From: Enoplolaimus lenunculus
Lineage: Eukaryota; Nematoda; Enoplea; Enoplida; Thoracostomopsidae
Length of the DNA stretch: 64,000 bases
NCBI GenBank assembly: GCA_030248215.1
Contig: JASANG010003667.1
Coordinates: forward strand, 186,001 to 250,000
Direction: 5' to 3'
Shown here: positions 34,929 through 46,985 of the stretch, in pieces
Position numbering within the stretch: position 1 is the stretch's first letter
How the letters are laid out: each line of letters starts with the position of its first letter
Position numbers and translations under genes: made by a program
Notes under the pieces: generated by a model
Seen by the model: the letters and a program-made list of their open reading frames with translations, nothing else
Databases searched by the model: none
Told to the model about the DNA's origin: nothing

Positions 34929-34986
34929 ACCGTAAACGTTTAAAGTTATTAAAGTTATCCAATTTCCATAGCATGCCCATAGCTAA

Positions 34987-35131
34987 CTCACCTTGTTAAG
35001 GGGCCAAAAAATTTGCGGGATGGTCATACAAGGGTTTTCAATGACTTACAAGCATGGTTGAAAGATTTTTAGCAGGGTCAAAAAGTTTCCAATGAATGCG
35101 AAGCCCCCCTGCCCCTTTTGGCTACGTGCCC
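34987..35131. mobile_element. family D element, reverse orientation
   Basis: CTCACCTTGTTAAGGGGCC at the left; CCCCTTTTGGCTACGTGCCC at the right; the core ACTTACAAGCATGGTTGAAA is shared. Confidence 0.6.
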
Positions 35132-35750
35132 CTGCCAAATACGCGCAATTTGACGTACTGGCTTCGCTTGCCAAAACCACAAACGTGTGATAGATAAAGA
35201 AAAGAAAACAACGTTACCACTGCTCGAACAACAATCAAAGCAAATACAATTGTTTTTAAAAAGGAATTGAAGCAGTAAAACCTTCGAATTCAGAATAATA
35301 TGTTCATTCTGTTTAAGTTAATGCAAATATCCACGTTATATTTAGTTCGTCGTCTATGTTGTCAGGCAGCAATTGGGCGATTGGAGGAATCGCCACGTTC
35401 TGGTAGTTTCTAATCAGGTAAATTCTAGAATATCAGGATACTTAACGTTTTGAACAAATGTAGTCAGTCTACGTTTAATTTAAAAGTGTCAAGCGTTCAG
35501 TGCCTAGGATATAAGTAGTCTTGTAGTCAATGACACACATTGCTGCTTTAATTACGCTACCAAGGTTGATGTTATGATTTAACCGCATCTATTTTAAAAT
35601 ATAGTTTCAGCCACACCAATTTCACGCGTCAGGTTTGACTCTATAATCAAACTTCTAAATGCACCGAGTATCAGGAAGAACGCACCAGTCAAAGTGAAAT
35701 CGATTAATTTATGACACGCCAAACGCAGCGAGCCAGTTTAAGAAATGTTT
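35132..35750. other. no gene seen
   Basis: AT-rich spacer between the element pile and the 3' end of the channel gene. Confidence 0.4.
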
Positions 35751-35754
35751 ATAA

Positions 35755-36180
35755 CAAAGCGGTACAACAAACCCATCGAACCAATCGTGACGCAACAAAT
35801 ATAAACAAACCAACCAATCATGACAAACAGCCAATCATGCCGAGCACTTTAATCATGATGCTCTAGTCTTGACAAGTGACGAACAATCCTTTATGACTCG
35901 CCAATCATGACGAACCAACATAAGAAACCAGCCAACTGTGACGAACACGTCAATCATGACGCACCAATCATGTCACGCCGATTATGACCAATTAACCAGT
36001 AATGACGCACCCTTCACGGCGCATCAACCATGGCGGCCAAACCAATCATGACGCACCGATTATCACAAACCAACGAGCCATGGCGCACCAAGCGTGACGA
36101 ACTAAACCAAACATACGAATCATCACGCGCCCATCACGATGAACTCTTTGTAACGAACCAATCAACACACGCCATTTACG
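35755..36180. repeat. degenerate CCAATCATGACG-type tandem array
   Basis: Many imperfect copies of a 15-20 bp unit (CCAATCATGACGCA, CCAATCATGACGAA, CCGATTATGACCAA) up to the 3' end of the channel gene. Too drifted for an exact unit length. Confidence 0.7.
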
Positions 36181-36243
36181 ATACCAACACCCGCAATGCC
36201 GTCCAGATAATAGTGGACCAATTATACATTCGGCATGGCACAA

Positions 36244-36647
36244 TCATTCAATATGTGTCGATTTATAAACATAATACGACCAATAGAAAATATTAAAAAC
36301 AGCAAACGTCAACGGAAACAACAAACTTGACGCTCGGTCAATGTTGACTCCAACCACTGAAAGTTGCTTTATCGTTTGGTCAGACGGAGAATGAGCCATT
36401 GAGGGTCGATGAACTGGAGGGTATCCGGTTGGTGATAACCGGCGGTTTGGATTCAACGATGAGCCGTTATGTTTGTCGAGGCCTGGATTTGGGAGCGTTA
36501 GTTCGGCATCCTGTCCGCCTCCGGGGCCGCCGGCAGTGGTTCGCTTCTGACCGATATCTTGCAGTTTGTCGTGAAACGCGACAACTGCAAGTTCGAGGAG
36601 CGATAAGAAAATGAAACCGACGCAAGCGAACATCCAAATGTCGAGAG
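36244..36647 (-). CDS. ACC-type channel exon 5: M3, intracellular loop, M4
   Basis: The acceptor is GTTACAG; the stop is TGA at 36244-36246. It encodes [20 protein letters not shown] (M3), a Gly/Pro/Ser/Asn-rich loop and M4. The protein ends five residues after M4, as usual in the family. Confidence 0.95.
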
Positions 36648-39600
36648 CTGTAACTCGTAAAAATTTGCTGAGTGTTTTGAGGTAAACTAATGAGTACAGG
36701 ATGTTGGACGTTTTGTACAAATTTTATGAGCGTACTTAGCTACGGAAGATTATACGTAGCTTTTATATTAATGGTAAAAATCAATGAAAAACGCGAACTG
36801 TTTGCTAATTCTGACACTAGAATCGTGAATTTGCAATGACAAAACAGGCCGGAAGCCACAAAGTGTACCAAAGCTGCTCAGCTGTTGCTTCCAGAAAAAT
36901 TCCTCCCCAGCAAATCTTCAACCTTGTAAATCACCGACAACCCTTGATCGCCCGTCCTAAAACTTTTTAACACCCCCAAGTAACGTAACGTGGCGATAAA
37001 ATTTGTTGCAACCGGCAAATATTTTATGTTAGTGCCAAAGACTAGTAGCCTAATTATTTATTAAAATAAATGTTCGATATGCGAATTACGATAAGTCATT
37101 CAACCTAAAACCATAGAGCAAACCCTGTACCTATTTCAGACAGCAACGAAGCAAAATTACAACCTTTAGTTGCACAATGCCTTGATACTCGTACAGTTCA
37201 CCTAAACATTATACCCGCGCCAATTAAAGAAACGCTACAAAAACACAATAATGAAAATATTATCAAACCAGAATTATATTAAAAAAACAAACAAATGAAC
37301 ACTTACCTTTCACATAACTAACTTTCGGCAAACTGCGTACAATATTTCCGAATTGAAACGTTAAGGCCATAAGGCTGCTAACGCCTAGTGTAATTCGTGC
37401 CGGCAAAGCTTTTGTATCGACCCAAAACGCAATCCAACTAATGAAAACACTGAGATATGTCGGTAAATAGGCCTGAAATAAAACAGTTGATAAATACAAT
37501 TTAGACTTTTGAAAATTAAAGTTAATAACGCTTCGGAATTTGCCTCAGGCAGCAAATATGTAGTTCTTCGTTTGAATTTCAACAAATCATTTATCAAAAT
37601 ACTATCTATAGGCATAGCGATAAAGACAAGTATTAAAAGGCGTGCAAAAACAGCAAAAGGATGGACTGTCATTTTACGTAAATATCCACTAAACGGCGTT
37701 TACGTCGATTTCCGCTACATTAACTCATCAGACTGAAAACATTTGGAACCGCAGTGTTATATACCCAACGTTTGCAATGCGAAATATGCCCGTAGTCAGC
37801 TCAATATTCTATAGAAGCTAGAAACACCTAGCAACACGCGGTGATTCTCCACGACTTATAAGCAAGGGCCTGAAATTTTTCAAAAAAGGGTCAATTTTCT
37901 TCAGGTGGCGCTGGACACAGTTATACGCCCTCTATGGCTAGCGCTCACAATAAAACCAAATCGGGCACACCAACCTGTAGAATATAGAATGTATTTTGAC
38001 GCTTGAACACAACTTTGACAGTTAGCTGATCCCAAAATCCAGCCGTATACTGGCTTCGGTTCGCTTCTGCGCCCCATTTGTAAAGCACAAAATCAGGCAA
38101 CCGATAGTCTCGTGGATCACTGTGAACAAGGGTGATCGGCTGATCCAGCCAGCTAAGCGTGACTTCTTCGGTGTGATACGAGTAGCTTTCGAACGTTAGC
38201 CAACACATTTGATTGTCTGAAACATTTAAGCACGACAATGGTGCGAGTCCGTAGCTAAGGGGTGGCCAGTGGGTGTTCAGCCCCTTTGGAAAATTTGTGG
38301 GCACCTTTGGAGAATTTTTAGGCTACCCCCTTAGAAAATTTGAAACCTTGCTTGTAAGTCATTGGAAACCATTCTATTCCCTCCTATAATTTTTTAGCCC
38401 CTTTCCCAGCAAGGTGAACTGGCTACTCTAGTGACCCGAATAACAGGGGGGCTGATATTTATTTGGCATCTACCGAGGGTACCCCCCTTGTTGTTCGGTT
38501 ACGGACCGTTAGTTATTTTCAACCCACCCTTCTACACCCTTCGTTACTGATATATATCCGGTATTGCAACTATCCAATGAATTAAACGTTTTTTGCCTTG
38601 TATCAAAAGCTTGAGCGATAATCAAGTTATGCTTTGGAATTTTACTTTCAATACTTAAGTACATACACATTAAAAATTCGAACACCACTTTATTTGGTCC
38701 TGGAGTCATTTATGCGTTGCAATTAGGGTTAATTGATATTTATGGATTCTAATTTGAGTTAATGGACATACTCCTATTGATTGAGACTCAAAATGGGAAC
38801 CCCCTGTTATTACTCCCCCCTCTCTTATTCGGTTCACTACAGTATGGAACTGCAATAATGAGTGATCAAATACACCTAAAATGGGTTTATTTTAGTATTG
38901 TACTTGCTTAAAATGTCATTACCGTTCACTTGTTCGGTTAGCGTCAGTTTAAGGTGTACGCCTGCGTTGCTTGATTCAAACAGAACTCATTAGATACATG
39001 ACAACTTAATCAAACTATAAAAAAATGTCATATGTATGCAGGAGGGCCTGCTCCGAAAACTAAACCACGGGCTTTTTAAAATGAATAATTTGCTTCGTTA
39101 TGTTGATCAGGTCCAAGCATCCGCTTGATGGGCATCGACTGAAACGAATCCGCTGATAACCAGAAATCAATGGCGAACAACCGGTTTATAATTAAAAACA
39201 ACGGTATTTGTTTACTTTCTCTTCACGATAGTGTTTTGAACGAAGGCAAAACTTGTCGAACAATACTGTTTTTTATTTTGCAAATCCTGAACTAAAGCTT
39301 AGAGCTTAAATTAAACCAAAGAATAAGCCTGTTTCTAACCAAAGCCTAAGCCTATTTATTAATGTGGAGGAAACTTTTTATGGCGACAAAACGTAAACAA
39401 CTACCAAAACTGCGACATACCAAATGGAAAAAACGTCAAATCCATATTACAAGGGCCAATAACACGAACGCGATAATTCAACCAAACCGTTCCGTTAGGA
39501 TAAATTTGCAGCAAAATGTTTGATTCCGGTGACGCGTGAACAGTTGTCTTTTTGCTGTTGGAAAAACAAACATTTGGCGTCCATATTCGTGCGACCATTT

Positions 39601-42600
39601 CTTCGTCGAGTGATATCATTCGTTTACACGGATTTCGATGTGCGTACGCCAACCGGCGATCAATCCAAATCGCCGAAAACCAAACGTCAGTGGTGAAACT
39701 TGATGTAATTTCAGAAATTTCAGAAATATCTTGAACGGTGATTTCAACACCGACGCGGACTGGCGGATCGGGTACGGTACTTTTTTCGTATAGCGGTGTG
39801 ATCAGTTGCCGAATGACGTCATCACTTTGAGTTCCGCTCACGAACGGTGATGATTCGCTACAGTTGTACGGGTCCACGGAATCATTTACGGTGAGTTCGA
39901 TGTCTAGAATAAGCCAAACTCACATCTGTGTTTGTTAGACAAACTATTTTTAACTAAACACTACAGGTAAAGAAGGCCAGCATTTTAGTCTGCTCAGACT
40001 TTGGTTAGGTTTGTCAAAACTGCACGGTCGAAAAGACATCTTTCTCTGAAGTACTGCGAATATACACCCATTACACCACGCGGCCGATATCATAATTTCC
40101 TCTGGAGCTATATGCGCACGTGTATGTATGTGTCTTAACATACGCTCTGCACATATTTTGCACGTGTAACTTCGCTGCCAACTTGTCTAAACATGTTGGC
40201 CTTAGGGCAGAGGGTACAAGTGCTCCGAACACTTAAATTAAAGGGTCTCAGTCCCCTCCCCAATACTTTTCAAGCAAATCAAATTTTTTCAATCTTCTGG
40301 CGAAAATTAGTAATTTTTAATACGTTTGTGAAAAGACACCAGAAAAATATTCGCACTTCGCTCGAGAAAATGCATCGTATGTTCCTCAAGGGTACAACTT
40401 CACGAGATTTTCGCCGAATCGACATAAAGCAAAAATGTTGTATCGGTAATTATAACTGACATGGTGTCTACTTTAACGTTCGTTTCGCTTCAGGGTTTCC
40501 GTTTTTCATTTTATACTTATTGTTAGCTTCCTTCATCAGAAATTGTGGATTCTGTACTGCAGTTGCTAGGATTATTTGAGCTCTTCTTATTGTATTCAAT
40601 TTAGCTATCTACACCTATTCTCGGGTTCAACCTCCAATCATAATTTGCCTCTGCTATAGGCTTCAGTTTTAAGCGTTTTAACGACAACTTGATTTCTCGA
40701 TAGTAAAAGTTGTACAATGTCCCTGGTTCGAGCCCAGACGTGATCAGCTGTTTGTTTTTCTATATAAATATGTGCTTTGTGTTTCGCTGCTGTTTAATTT
40801 ATAGAGTGTTCGTCTATATGTTTTCCCCATCGGGCTCTTTTGACTCATAAATTTTAAATTTGTTTTGCAAACTTGAGCTTCCCATGAGCTCCTATAATCT
40901 TTCCACACAAATTTGAATTTTTGAAATATATATGATGTTTTCGGTATCCTACAGCTTCCTTGGTACTGAAAAAATGATTCTTTTCCGTTATCCCTCGACC
41001 AACCCGCTGTTTGAGAAAAATGGCCGGGATTGAAAATTTTTGGTATATTTGAGCTTCTCATGACCACCCCTGATCATTCCACATAAATTAGATTTTTAAA
41101 AAGTTTGATTTAATTCGTTAGCGTGGCGCTGTACTTATCGAGCGGTGCCGTCAGTCGCCGTACGTCACCATACGATATCGTACGTGATTAATTCACGTAC
41201 GGTACCGCACAGTGACGTACGGTGACGGACAGCACCAGTTGATGGAGAACGGAGCCGGACATCATCAAAAGTATAGCGTCACCCTTAACCGATCTTTTAG
41301 ATCGCCGAATTTTAACACCAGTTGATTCAGCTCTGCAAACTACGCGGAGTGTAATTTGTCTGAATTTTTGACAATGGCGCCTTAAAAATCGAATTTTTTT
41401 AAAAATCAAACTTAGACCTAAAATCATCAAGGGGTTGATGAGAAACTCAAGACACTTTTCCGGAAATAAATATTTCAACGACAGTGGCGAACTGTGTGAA
41501 GTGAAGATCAAAAAAACCGGCTTCCAATTTTACTAGATGTCCGAACGAAGCGGGGTAGCATTTATTTATGTTTTTGTTTTTGAAGTTGCTGAACGACTTA
41601 TGCTTAATAAGCCTGAAAAACTTTTAAGCCCTATTCACACGTGCAAGTTTTTACAGCAAAAACTTGCACGTACAACTTGCAATGTGCAAGTTTGGTCGCA
41701 ACACAGATTTGAAATTCTTGCAGCTGCAAATTATTCATTAGAATTCATGTGATTGAATTTAATTCTCACGTGTAAATAGGGCTTTGTACAATACTCGCCC
41801 GTTTTGAGACGTACCTATAATGTCGTAACAAATGCTTTATAGACGAGCGAGCATAGCGATCAAGAAAAAGTTCTAACATTTTTAAGCCAGCGGGTTATTC
41901 AAAAACCAGTACAAGTATCTTAGGCGAAACAGTTATTGAAGGAAAACTCGCAAGCGAGAAGCCAGGTCCAACTACAACGTTTCTTGGCTGTAATGTAATA
42001 AAAATTTCTGGAAATACGTTAGCTACCTAAACTAGAAGGTACATCAAGCCACATCCTTGGGTTTTCGTTTCCATTATACAAACCAGCCGGCTCAGAACTT
42101 CTGCGATCATATGCTACTGATTAAATTTCATTTTAGAGTCAAAATTTGGTTGTTTCTGTGATTAAACTTCAAGCTTGGCTTTCTAAAAATTAACAAACAA
42201 AATTACTGAACAACATGTCGCAAACTGTAATAGATATACAATAAACTTTCGCCCCCGGGCCCCGTGAATGTCAATACCTCTGCTAACATTTCTACCTAGA
42301 AGCGGAAGTCGATTTTTTTGCCTGGACCCAAAGCCGACGGCCTGTCTTTGATTGTTAAATAAGACACCTTACCTCGCGGAACTCGTTTTGCAGCCGTGCC
42401 TCGCTCCAGCATTTCTGCCACACGGCTGCCGCGTCCCTTTTTCGAATTTGAATTTTTTAAATGTAAATTTTGTTCTGTCTTTATTGTCTGCGGTAGAGTA
42501 TTGCTAAAGTCACGCTGGCTATTCATCAACTGACTTTGAGTCGGCAAACCGTTCGAAATGTTCACAGTAGCGAAGATAATAAGCCAAACAGTAATTGAAG

Positions 42601-42712
42601 TTGAAATTGAAAATAAACCAAATCGATGCGATTTCACTCGTGATCGAGTTTCAATTAAGTAGCCTGAAGTGGTCGTCCAAAGTCGTTGTTGATGGTTGAA
42701 CAAGACGCACAT
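36244..42712 (-). CDS. Cys-loop ligand-gated anion channel, ACC/LGC-46 type (5 exons, 544 aa)
   Basis: Spliced CDS: 42712-42373, 39903-39421, 38216-37975, 37472-37307, 36647-36244; 545 codons including TGA, all GT/AG, phases agree. The extracellular domain has [51 protein letters not shown], and a Cys-loop of exactly 13 residues between C265 and C279. There follow M1 (about 354-372), the anion-selectivity motif PAR at 379-381, M2 [19 protein letters not shown]3 at about 411-435, an intracellular loop of about 85 residues, and M4 ([21 protein letters not shown]). Loop C has no cysteine pair, unlike glycine or GluCl receptors. The M2 and post-M2 sequence ([13 protein letters not shown]) is typical of nematode ACC channels, which are acetylcholine-gated chloride channels of neurons. 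The ligand is inferred from family. The N-terminus has a long 30-residue lead before its hydrophobic signal (31-55). Confidence 0.95.
36845..36995. mobile_element. worn family D copy in channel intron 4
   Basis: GGAAGCCACAAAG.., CTTCAACCTTGTAAATCACC and CCCCCAAGTAACG follow the D order. Ends not clear. Confidence 0.4.
37307..37472 (-). CDS. ACC-type channel exon 4: M1 and M2
   Basis: The acceptor is ATTTCAG and the donor GTAAGT. It encodes [19 protein letters not shown] (M1) and [20 protein letters not shown] (M2 with the PAR motif). Phase 1 end. Confidence 0.95.
37975..38216 (-). CDS. ACC-type channel exon 3: Cys-loop end, loops B and C, pre-M1
   Basis: The acceptor is TGTTTCAG and the donor GTTGGT. 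It encodes [20 protein letters not shown] (second Cys-loop cysteine and loop B) through [13 protein letters not shown] before M1. Phase 0 end. Confidence 0.95.
38243..38425. mobile_element. family D element in channel intron 2
   Basis: GTCCGTAGCTAAGGGG at the left, AAGGTGAACTGGCTA at the right, core AAACCTTGCTTGTAAGTCAT. It starts only 26 bp from the exon 3 acceptor (minus strand). Its right end was the TA target of the next element. Confidence 0.65.
38426..38842. mobile_element. family B MITE, reverse orientation, inserted in the end of a family D copy
   Basis: CTCTAGTGACCCGAATAACA at the left, TTATTCGGTTCACTACAG at the right, TA on both sides. The left TA is the TA in the family D end TGGCTAC. 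Confidence 0.85.
39421..39903 (-). CDS. ACC-type channel exon 2: extracellular domain
   Basis: The acceptor is TTATTCTAG and the donor GTATGT. It encodes [19 protein letters not shown].. to [12 protein letters not shown], with the conserved IQDIS-like, [13 protein letters not shown] and IWTPNVCF blocks. The first cysteine of the Cys-loop is here. Phase 1 end. Confidence 0.95.
39965..40160 (-). mobile_element. tRNA-derived SINE (copy 2), internally deleted
   Basis: On the minus strand it has TAAGACACATACATACACGT..GCGCATATAG, ATATCGGCCGCGTGGTGTAA, then directly the tail TATATTCGCAGTACTTCAG. The middle, with the B box, is missing compared with 34108-34312. Lies in channel intron 1. Confidence 0.65.
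40720..40742 (+). other. isolated B-box-like string
   Basis: CCCTGGTTCGAGCCCAGACG contains a perfect pol III B box (GGTTCGANNCC), but no A box or tRNA fold is found upstream. It may be a SINE remnant. Confidence 0.3.
41145..41235. repeat. long imperfect hairpin
   Basis: The arm GTGCCGTCAGTCGCCGTACG..TCAC is inverted at the right with 21 of 24 matches; a second inner palindrome is CGTACGTGATTAATTCACGT..ACG. Channel intron 1. Confidence 0.75.
41627..41783. mobile_element. MITE with AGCCCTATTCACACGTG ends in channel intron 1
   Basis: AGCCCTATTCACACGTGCAA at the left and CTCACGTGTAAATAGGGCT at the right (inverted). Inside are ACTTGCACGT repeats that can pair with each other. Confidence 0.75.
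42373..42712 (-). CDS. ACC-type channel exon 1: signal and variable N-terminus
   Basis: ATG at 42712; hydrophobic segment at residues 31-55 ([20 protein letters not shown]..), then a basic, low-conservation region. The donor is GTAAGG, phase 1. This is the least certain exon because the region is not conserved in the family. Confidence 0.72.
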
Positions 42713-42831
42713 TTAAATTGGTTTAATGGCATGGATTTAATTTCAATTTTAATATAATCAGTTTTATATAACTCGCATTGCTAAGAGTTTGTAAACGGTA
42801 GCTATAGTACCCAGAAAAATATTCGCAGATA

Positions 42832-43277
42832 CTGTAGTGACCCGAATAAGATAGTGTGGGGTAATAAGAGGGGGTCCCCATTTTGAGTCCTAATCAATAG
42901 GAATCCGTATCCCAAACAAGAGTCCGTAAGCGAATAGAGTCCCTATATCCTAATTAGAGTCCAGGAAAGTCAGTTGTTCCTAAATGTAGTGCATAAATGA
43001 CTCCAGGACTAAATAAAATTGAGTTCGAATCTTTAAGGCGTACTTAAATTTTGAAAGTACATTCCTAAGTATAACCTTGCATGATCGCTCAAGCTATTGA
43101 CGCAACAAAAATAAACGTTTAATTCAACGAATAGTTGCAGCACCGGATATATTAGTAAAGAAGGGTGGCGAAGTGTGGGTTAAAAATAAATAACAGTCCG
43201 TAACCGAATAACAAGTTGGGTACCCTCGGGAGAGGCCAAATAAATATCAGTCCCCTCTCTTATTCGGGTCACTACAG
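42832..43277. mobile_element. family B MITE upstream of the channel gene
   Basis: CTGTAGTGACCCGAATAAGA at the left and its inverse at the right, with TA on both sides; the best preserved copy. It begins 120 bp upstream of the channel ATG, so it may lie in the promoter or 5' UTR. Confidence 0.9.
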
Positions 43278-45557
43278 TACACAGAATATAATAGTGAACG
43301 AAGGCAGAAAAATATTTAATGGAGTTTAATCAGTACAGGTAAAAATTTGTTAATCTTTTCTCACTTAAAATTTTCATGAAAACCAAGAACAGTGGTTCAA
43401 AGTACTTAGCTGGTATTCCTTACATACAAAGCAGGTTATTGAGATTATGCTTTTGGAAAAGATGCCTTACCGAAGTTATATGACAGTTTTATTATACTCC
43501 TAAAATCTCTTATTGAATCGAAAAATATTTGCGACTTTTCGAATTACAGCAATAATATATCTTATTCCATTTGCCCGCATTCTTCGTGTTCCTATAGAGG
43601 ATATATTTTTTCGCGTGGAAAATTATGTTGACAAGTTTTCTGAATGAGACATTAAATCAAATTGCGACGAAACCATGAAGAAATGTGTGATTTATATGCT
43701 CTTGACCACAGAACCTTGCTTTACCAGTGACAGGTGTAATGCGCAACATTATCCGGTATTAATATATTTCTTGCTTAAAAATAGTAAAATAAGCCATGTT
43801 TGCCAGGACGAATTTAGAAATTTTCCAAAATTAAATCAAATTAATTCCTAAAAAACGGTTCAAATATTTCAAAATACGTCAGATGAACTGAAGATAATCT
43901 TATCTTCAATGGCATATTTCAAGGCAAAGGTCTTCGAAAATCATTTTTGCTTCCCCAAAATAAGTAATGGTAAATCGCAGCATGTTGATTACCGGTAACA
44001 TGAGATATTATCTCTGTTTATCTGAAACTTATCACCCATAAATATTAGGGTACACATACAGGGTACGAACAACGCTCAACGAGCGCTGGGTACAGTTTTT
44101 CGACACAAAATCATACCCAGTTACATACTCTTGTAATTAGTAATTATACAGTTTTGGTGACACATATTATTGCCCGTTGAGTAACAGGTTTTCAAACAAA
44201 CGGCCTATTACAAAACCGACAAGTTACTTTTGAATTTATGTAAATTTACACCCGCGCCCTGTTGACGTAACTTTGGTAACTTTAAGCGATACCACAGTGG
44301 CTTCGAACCTAAGGAGTTTTTCGCAACAGGTTTACCGTGACCAGAAGCGTATACAGGAGGAAATAGGTTAGATGTGTCCTCCAGGGAATTTCTGAAAACT
44401 CAAAAAGAGCCCTTTTGCGGGACGTAGAATAACTTTCATAGGTAAACAGGTTCTTGTTCGTTTTTCGCTCGCTAAGCAAGGTTTTGCTTCAAATGAAATT
44501 CATGCTACGCCCCCCCCTGACCGTGAACATGACCGTTTAAAAATGACTAAGTATATTTTTTGATGGTATTAATATAACAAGTTGCGCAGTTGCACTATTT
44601 TTATGTACATATATATAAATGCAAACTATAGTTGAAATCGAAAACATTTATTCATCTTTTTAGTTTGATCACAATTGATAGGGTCCAGTTTAAAATACAT
44701 GCTCACGACTCCGCGCTACTTTAAAGCGCTAGGGGTGATGCTGTATTGTCGACATTGACGAGGGCAAGAAACCGCCCGCCGTTTAGAAAAATTTCAGGTG
44801 GTAACGTTTCTGCTAATAAATTAAAGCGTAAAATGTTCGTTATTTAACACCTCCAACCACATCACTGAAGACATATGGAAGTAAAGCCAGTTGACCGTAC
44901 ACAGAAGCACAGCGAAGGTTTTATTTCTGCAGGGTATATGTTAACGGTTTACACGAACAAGCAAGAAAAAATTTATTTACTACTAGGATAAGACAGCTTG
45001 TTTCACGCTTTGCCCTCCTATTTTTTTCTAAAAATCACTTTCTTTGTACCGGCCGGCACCCTGCAATCGTTTGTGTACCATAGTTGTTCTCGACCTTTAT
45101 CTATTTAAATGGTGAACTCCTATTATTGTAAAAAAACTAAATTTATATTATGCCTGACAACTTATAGCCACGTAGGACGAAGTCTTGTATGCATCCGTGT
45201 AGACAAGGCGCATTCAAATGCGAAGTGGTTCATATTTAATAATTCTATTTTTTACAAACCGTTGAAAAATGTTTGTGTTCTGTCTTTAGGTCATTTGAAG
45301 CAGCATCTTTATCACGCACATAAGGCTGCTGTTTCGTTAAAATTTTGAATGGCTGCTGTTTCGTTAAAATTTTGAATCTTTTTTGATAAGTTTCAACAAA
45401 ACAAAATTAAAAAGTGAAATGGCAAAGCATGCTGAACTTAACTGCAAATATTGATAATTGTTTTGCCTATTTTTGCCGGATTTTCTGTTTTTTTAGTTGT
45501 TCATCTTGACTACAAATCATTGTGTTCTAGGCTCATATTGTCAAAAGTATATAGCAA
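43278..45557. other. no gene seen
   Basis: AT-rich. A block at 44089-44170 resembles 8025-8100 in BBS5 intron 4 (GGGTACA..CCCAGTT.CA.ACTCTTGTAA), an unnamed dispersed repeat. Confidence 0.4.
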
Positions 45558-45670
45558 CTTTGGCCCATGTATAGAACAAGCCCGGACCGTTTTTCTGAGT
45601 GGCTGTAATAGAGTCAGTTTAAGCTTTAGACTAATTTTTTTGCTTAGTCTTAATACGCGTAGGTTTTCAA
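45558..45670. mobile_element. family A fragment, one end only
   Basis: GGCCCATGTATAGAACAAGC then GTTTAAGCTTTAGACTAATT. The other end is missing. Confidence 0.6.
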
Positions 45671-45769
45671 ACTCACTAACTATAGCCGTTGTTCAACTCA
45701 ACATTGGTGCCGGAGTAACGCAAATTATATGCGAAAAATGTGAGGAATTTTGAGCCTCACTATTCACTG

Positions 45770-46492
45770 CAGGGATATCATTGGGATGGAGATCCCAATG
45801 ATGTGCGGGGTGGGGTGGGAATCAGTTCAAAATTGGCAGGGATCTCCACTTCGGCCTGGGGTTAAAAAATTTTGACACATATGCTCTGGTATCGTAAATC
45901 TTATACATATTTTTATTCACTAGATTATTCTACGTCTCGGCAACTCTCCTTGACAACTGCATTCATTGCCAAGGGTCGCTTAGGTGCTTATATTTTGTTC
46001 AGGAGTTAGGCTCTTATGTTTAAACCACTCGATTCCTCACTTTTTAACTCGTGTATACGCACTCCGTTGCTCACCAAATCTCGGCCGATGACCGTACAGG
46101 TGGGTTTAATAATACGTAATGCTGTGCTTTGATGGTACCCTTCCAGTGTTTTCGAACAAATCTTTCACGTTTAAGTTAGTTGCGAGTTCTCTCTGCAAAA
46201 CAAGCCTTGCTTCAAGGAATCAAGACGCAATTAAAAAAGGCAAATAACAAGTGACAAGGTTAAGCGCTATTAATTATTTGTCCTGAAACGTTAGTGCATG
46301 ATTTTTAAATGATTACAGATATGCAGGGCATCTGCATCACAACCCACAAAACGTCCACCATACCCGGATGTTGGCGGGGTGGCGGGGATCCCATGGGAAT
46401 CCCTGGCGGGGACCACATGGGATCCCCACGGAAATTTTTCCCGGGGTAGAGGGCGTGATGGGGTTGAAAATTGTTGCTTCATGATATCCCTG
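45770..46492. mobile_element. hAT-like element, CAGGGATATCAT ends, 723 bp
   Basis: CAGGGATATCATTGGGAT at the left and ATGATATCCCTG at the right. The 8-bp flanks ATTCACTG and ATTAACTG match at 7 of 8. GC-rich GGGATCCC/GGCGGGG blocks lie near both ends; no transposase frame. Confidence 0.75.
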
Positions 46493-46547
46493 ATTAACTG
46501 GTTTTAAAGTTAGGTGAAGACTTATCACCAACTAATGATAAATGCTA

Positions 46548-46985
46548 TTGTAGTCATCTGAATAAGAGGGGAATGGTATTTATTTGATTTTTCCAGAAAG
46601 TTCCCCTCTGTTATTCGGTTATGTACTGTTATTTATTTTTAACCCACTCTCTATCACATTTCTTTCATCTATATATCTGGAACCGCAATTATCCTTTGTC
46701 TTATACGTTTATTTGTCTTGTATCAAAAGCTTGAATGATAATGCAAGCTTATACTTAGGAACGTACTTTCAAAACTTAAGTGTGCTTTCAAGATTTGAAC
46801 TCAACTTTATTTGGTCCTGGAGTCATTCAAACACTACAATTAGGGACAATTGATATTTATGGGCTCTGAATAAGGTTTATGGACGCTATCCGTTTACGGA
46901 TTCTTATTAGGGAAACGAATTCCTATTGATTGGAACTCAAAATGGGGACCCCTCTTATGACCCCCTTTTGTTCGGGTCACTACAG
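46548..46985. mobile_element. family B MITE, reverse orientation
   Basis: TTGTAGTCATCTGAATAAGA at the left, TTGTTCGGGTCACTACAG at the right, TA on both sides. Confidence 0.82.
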
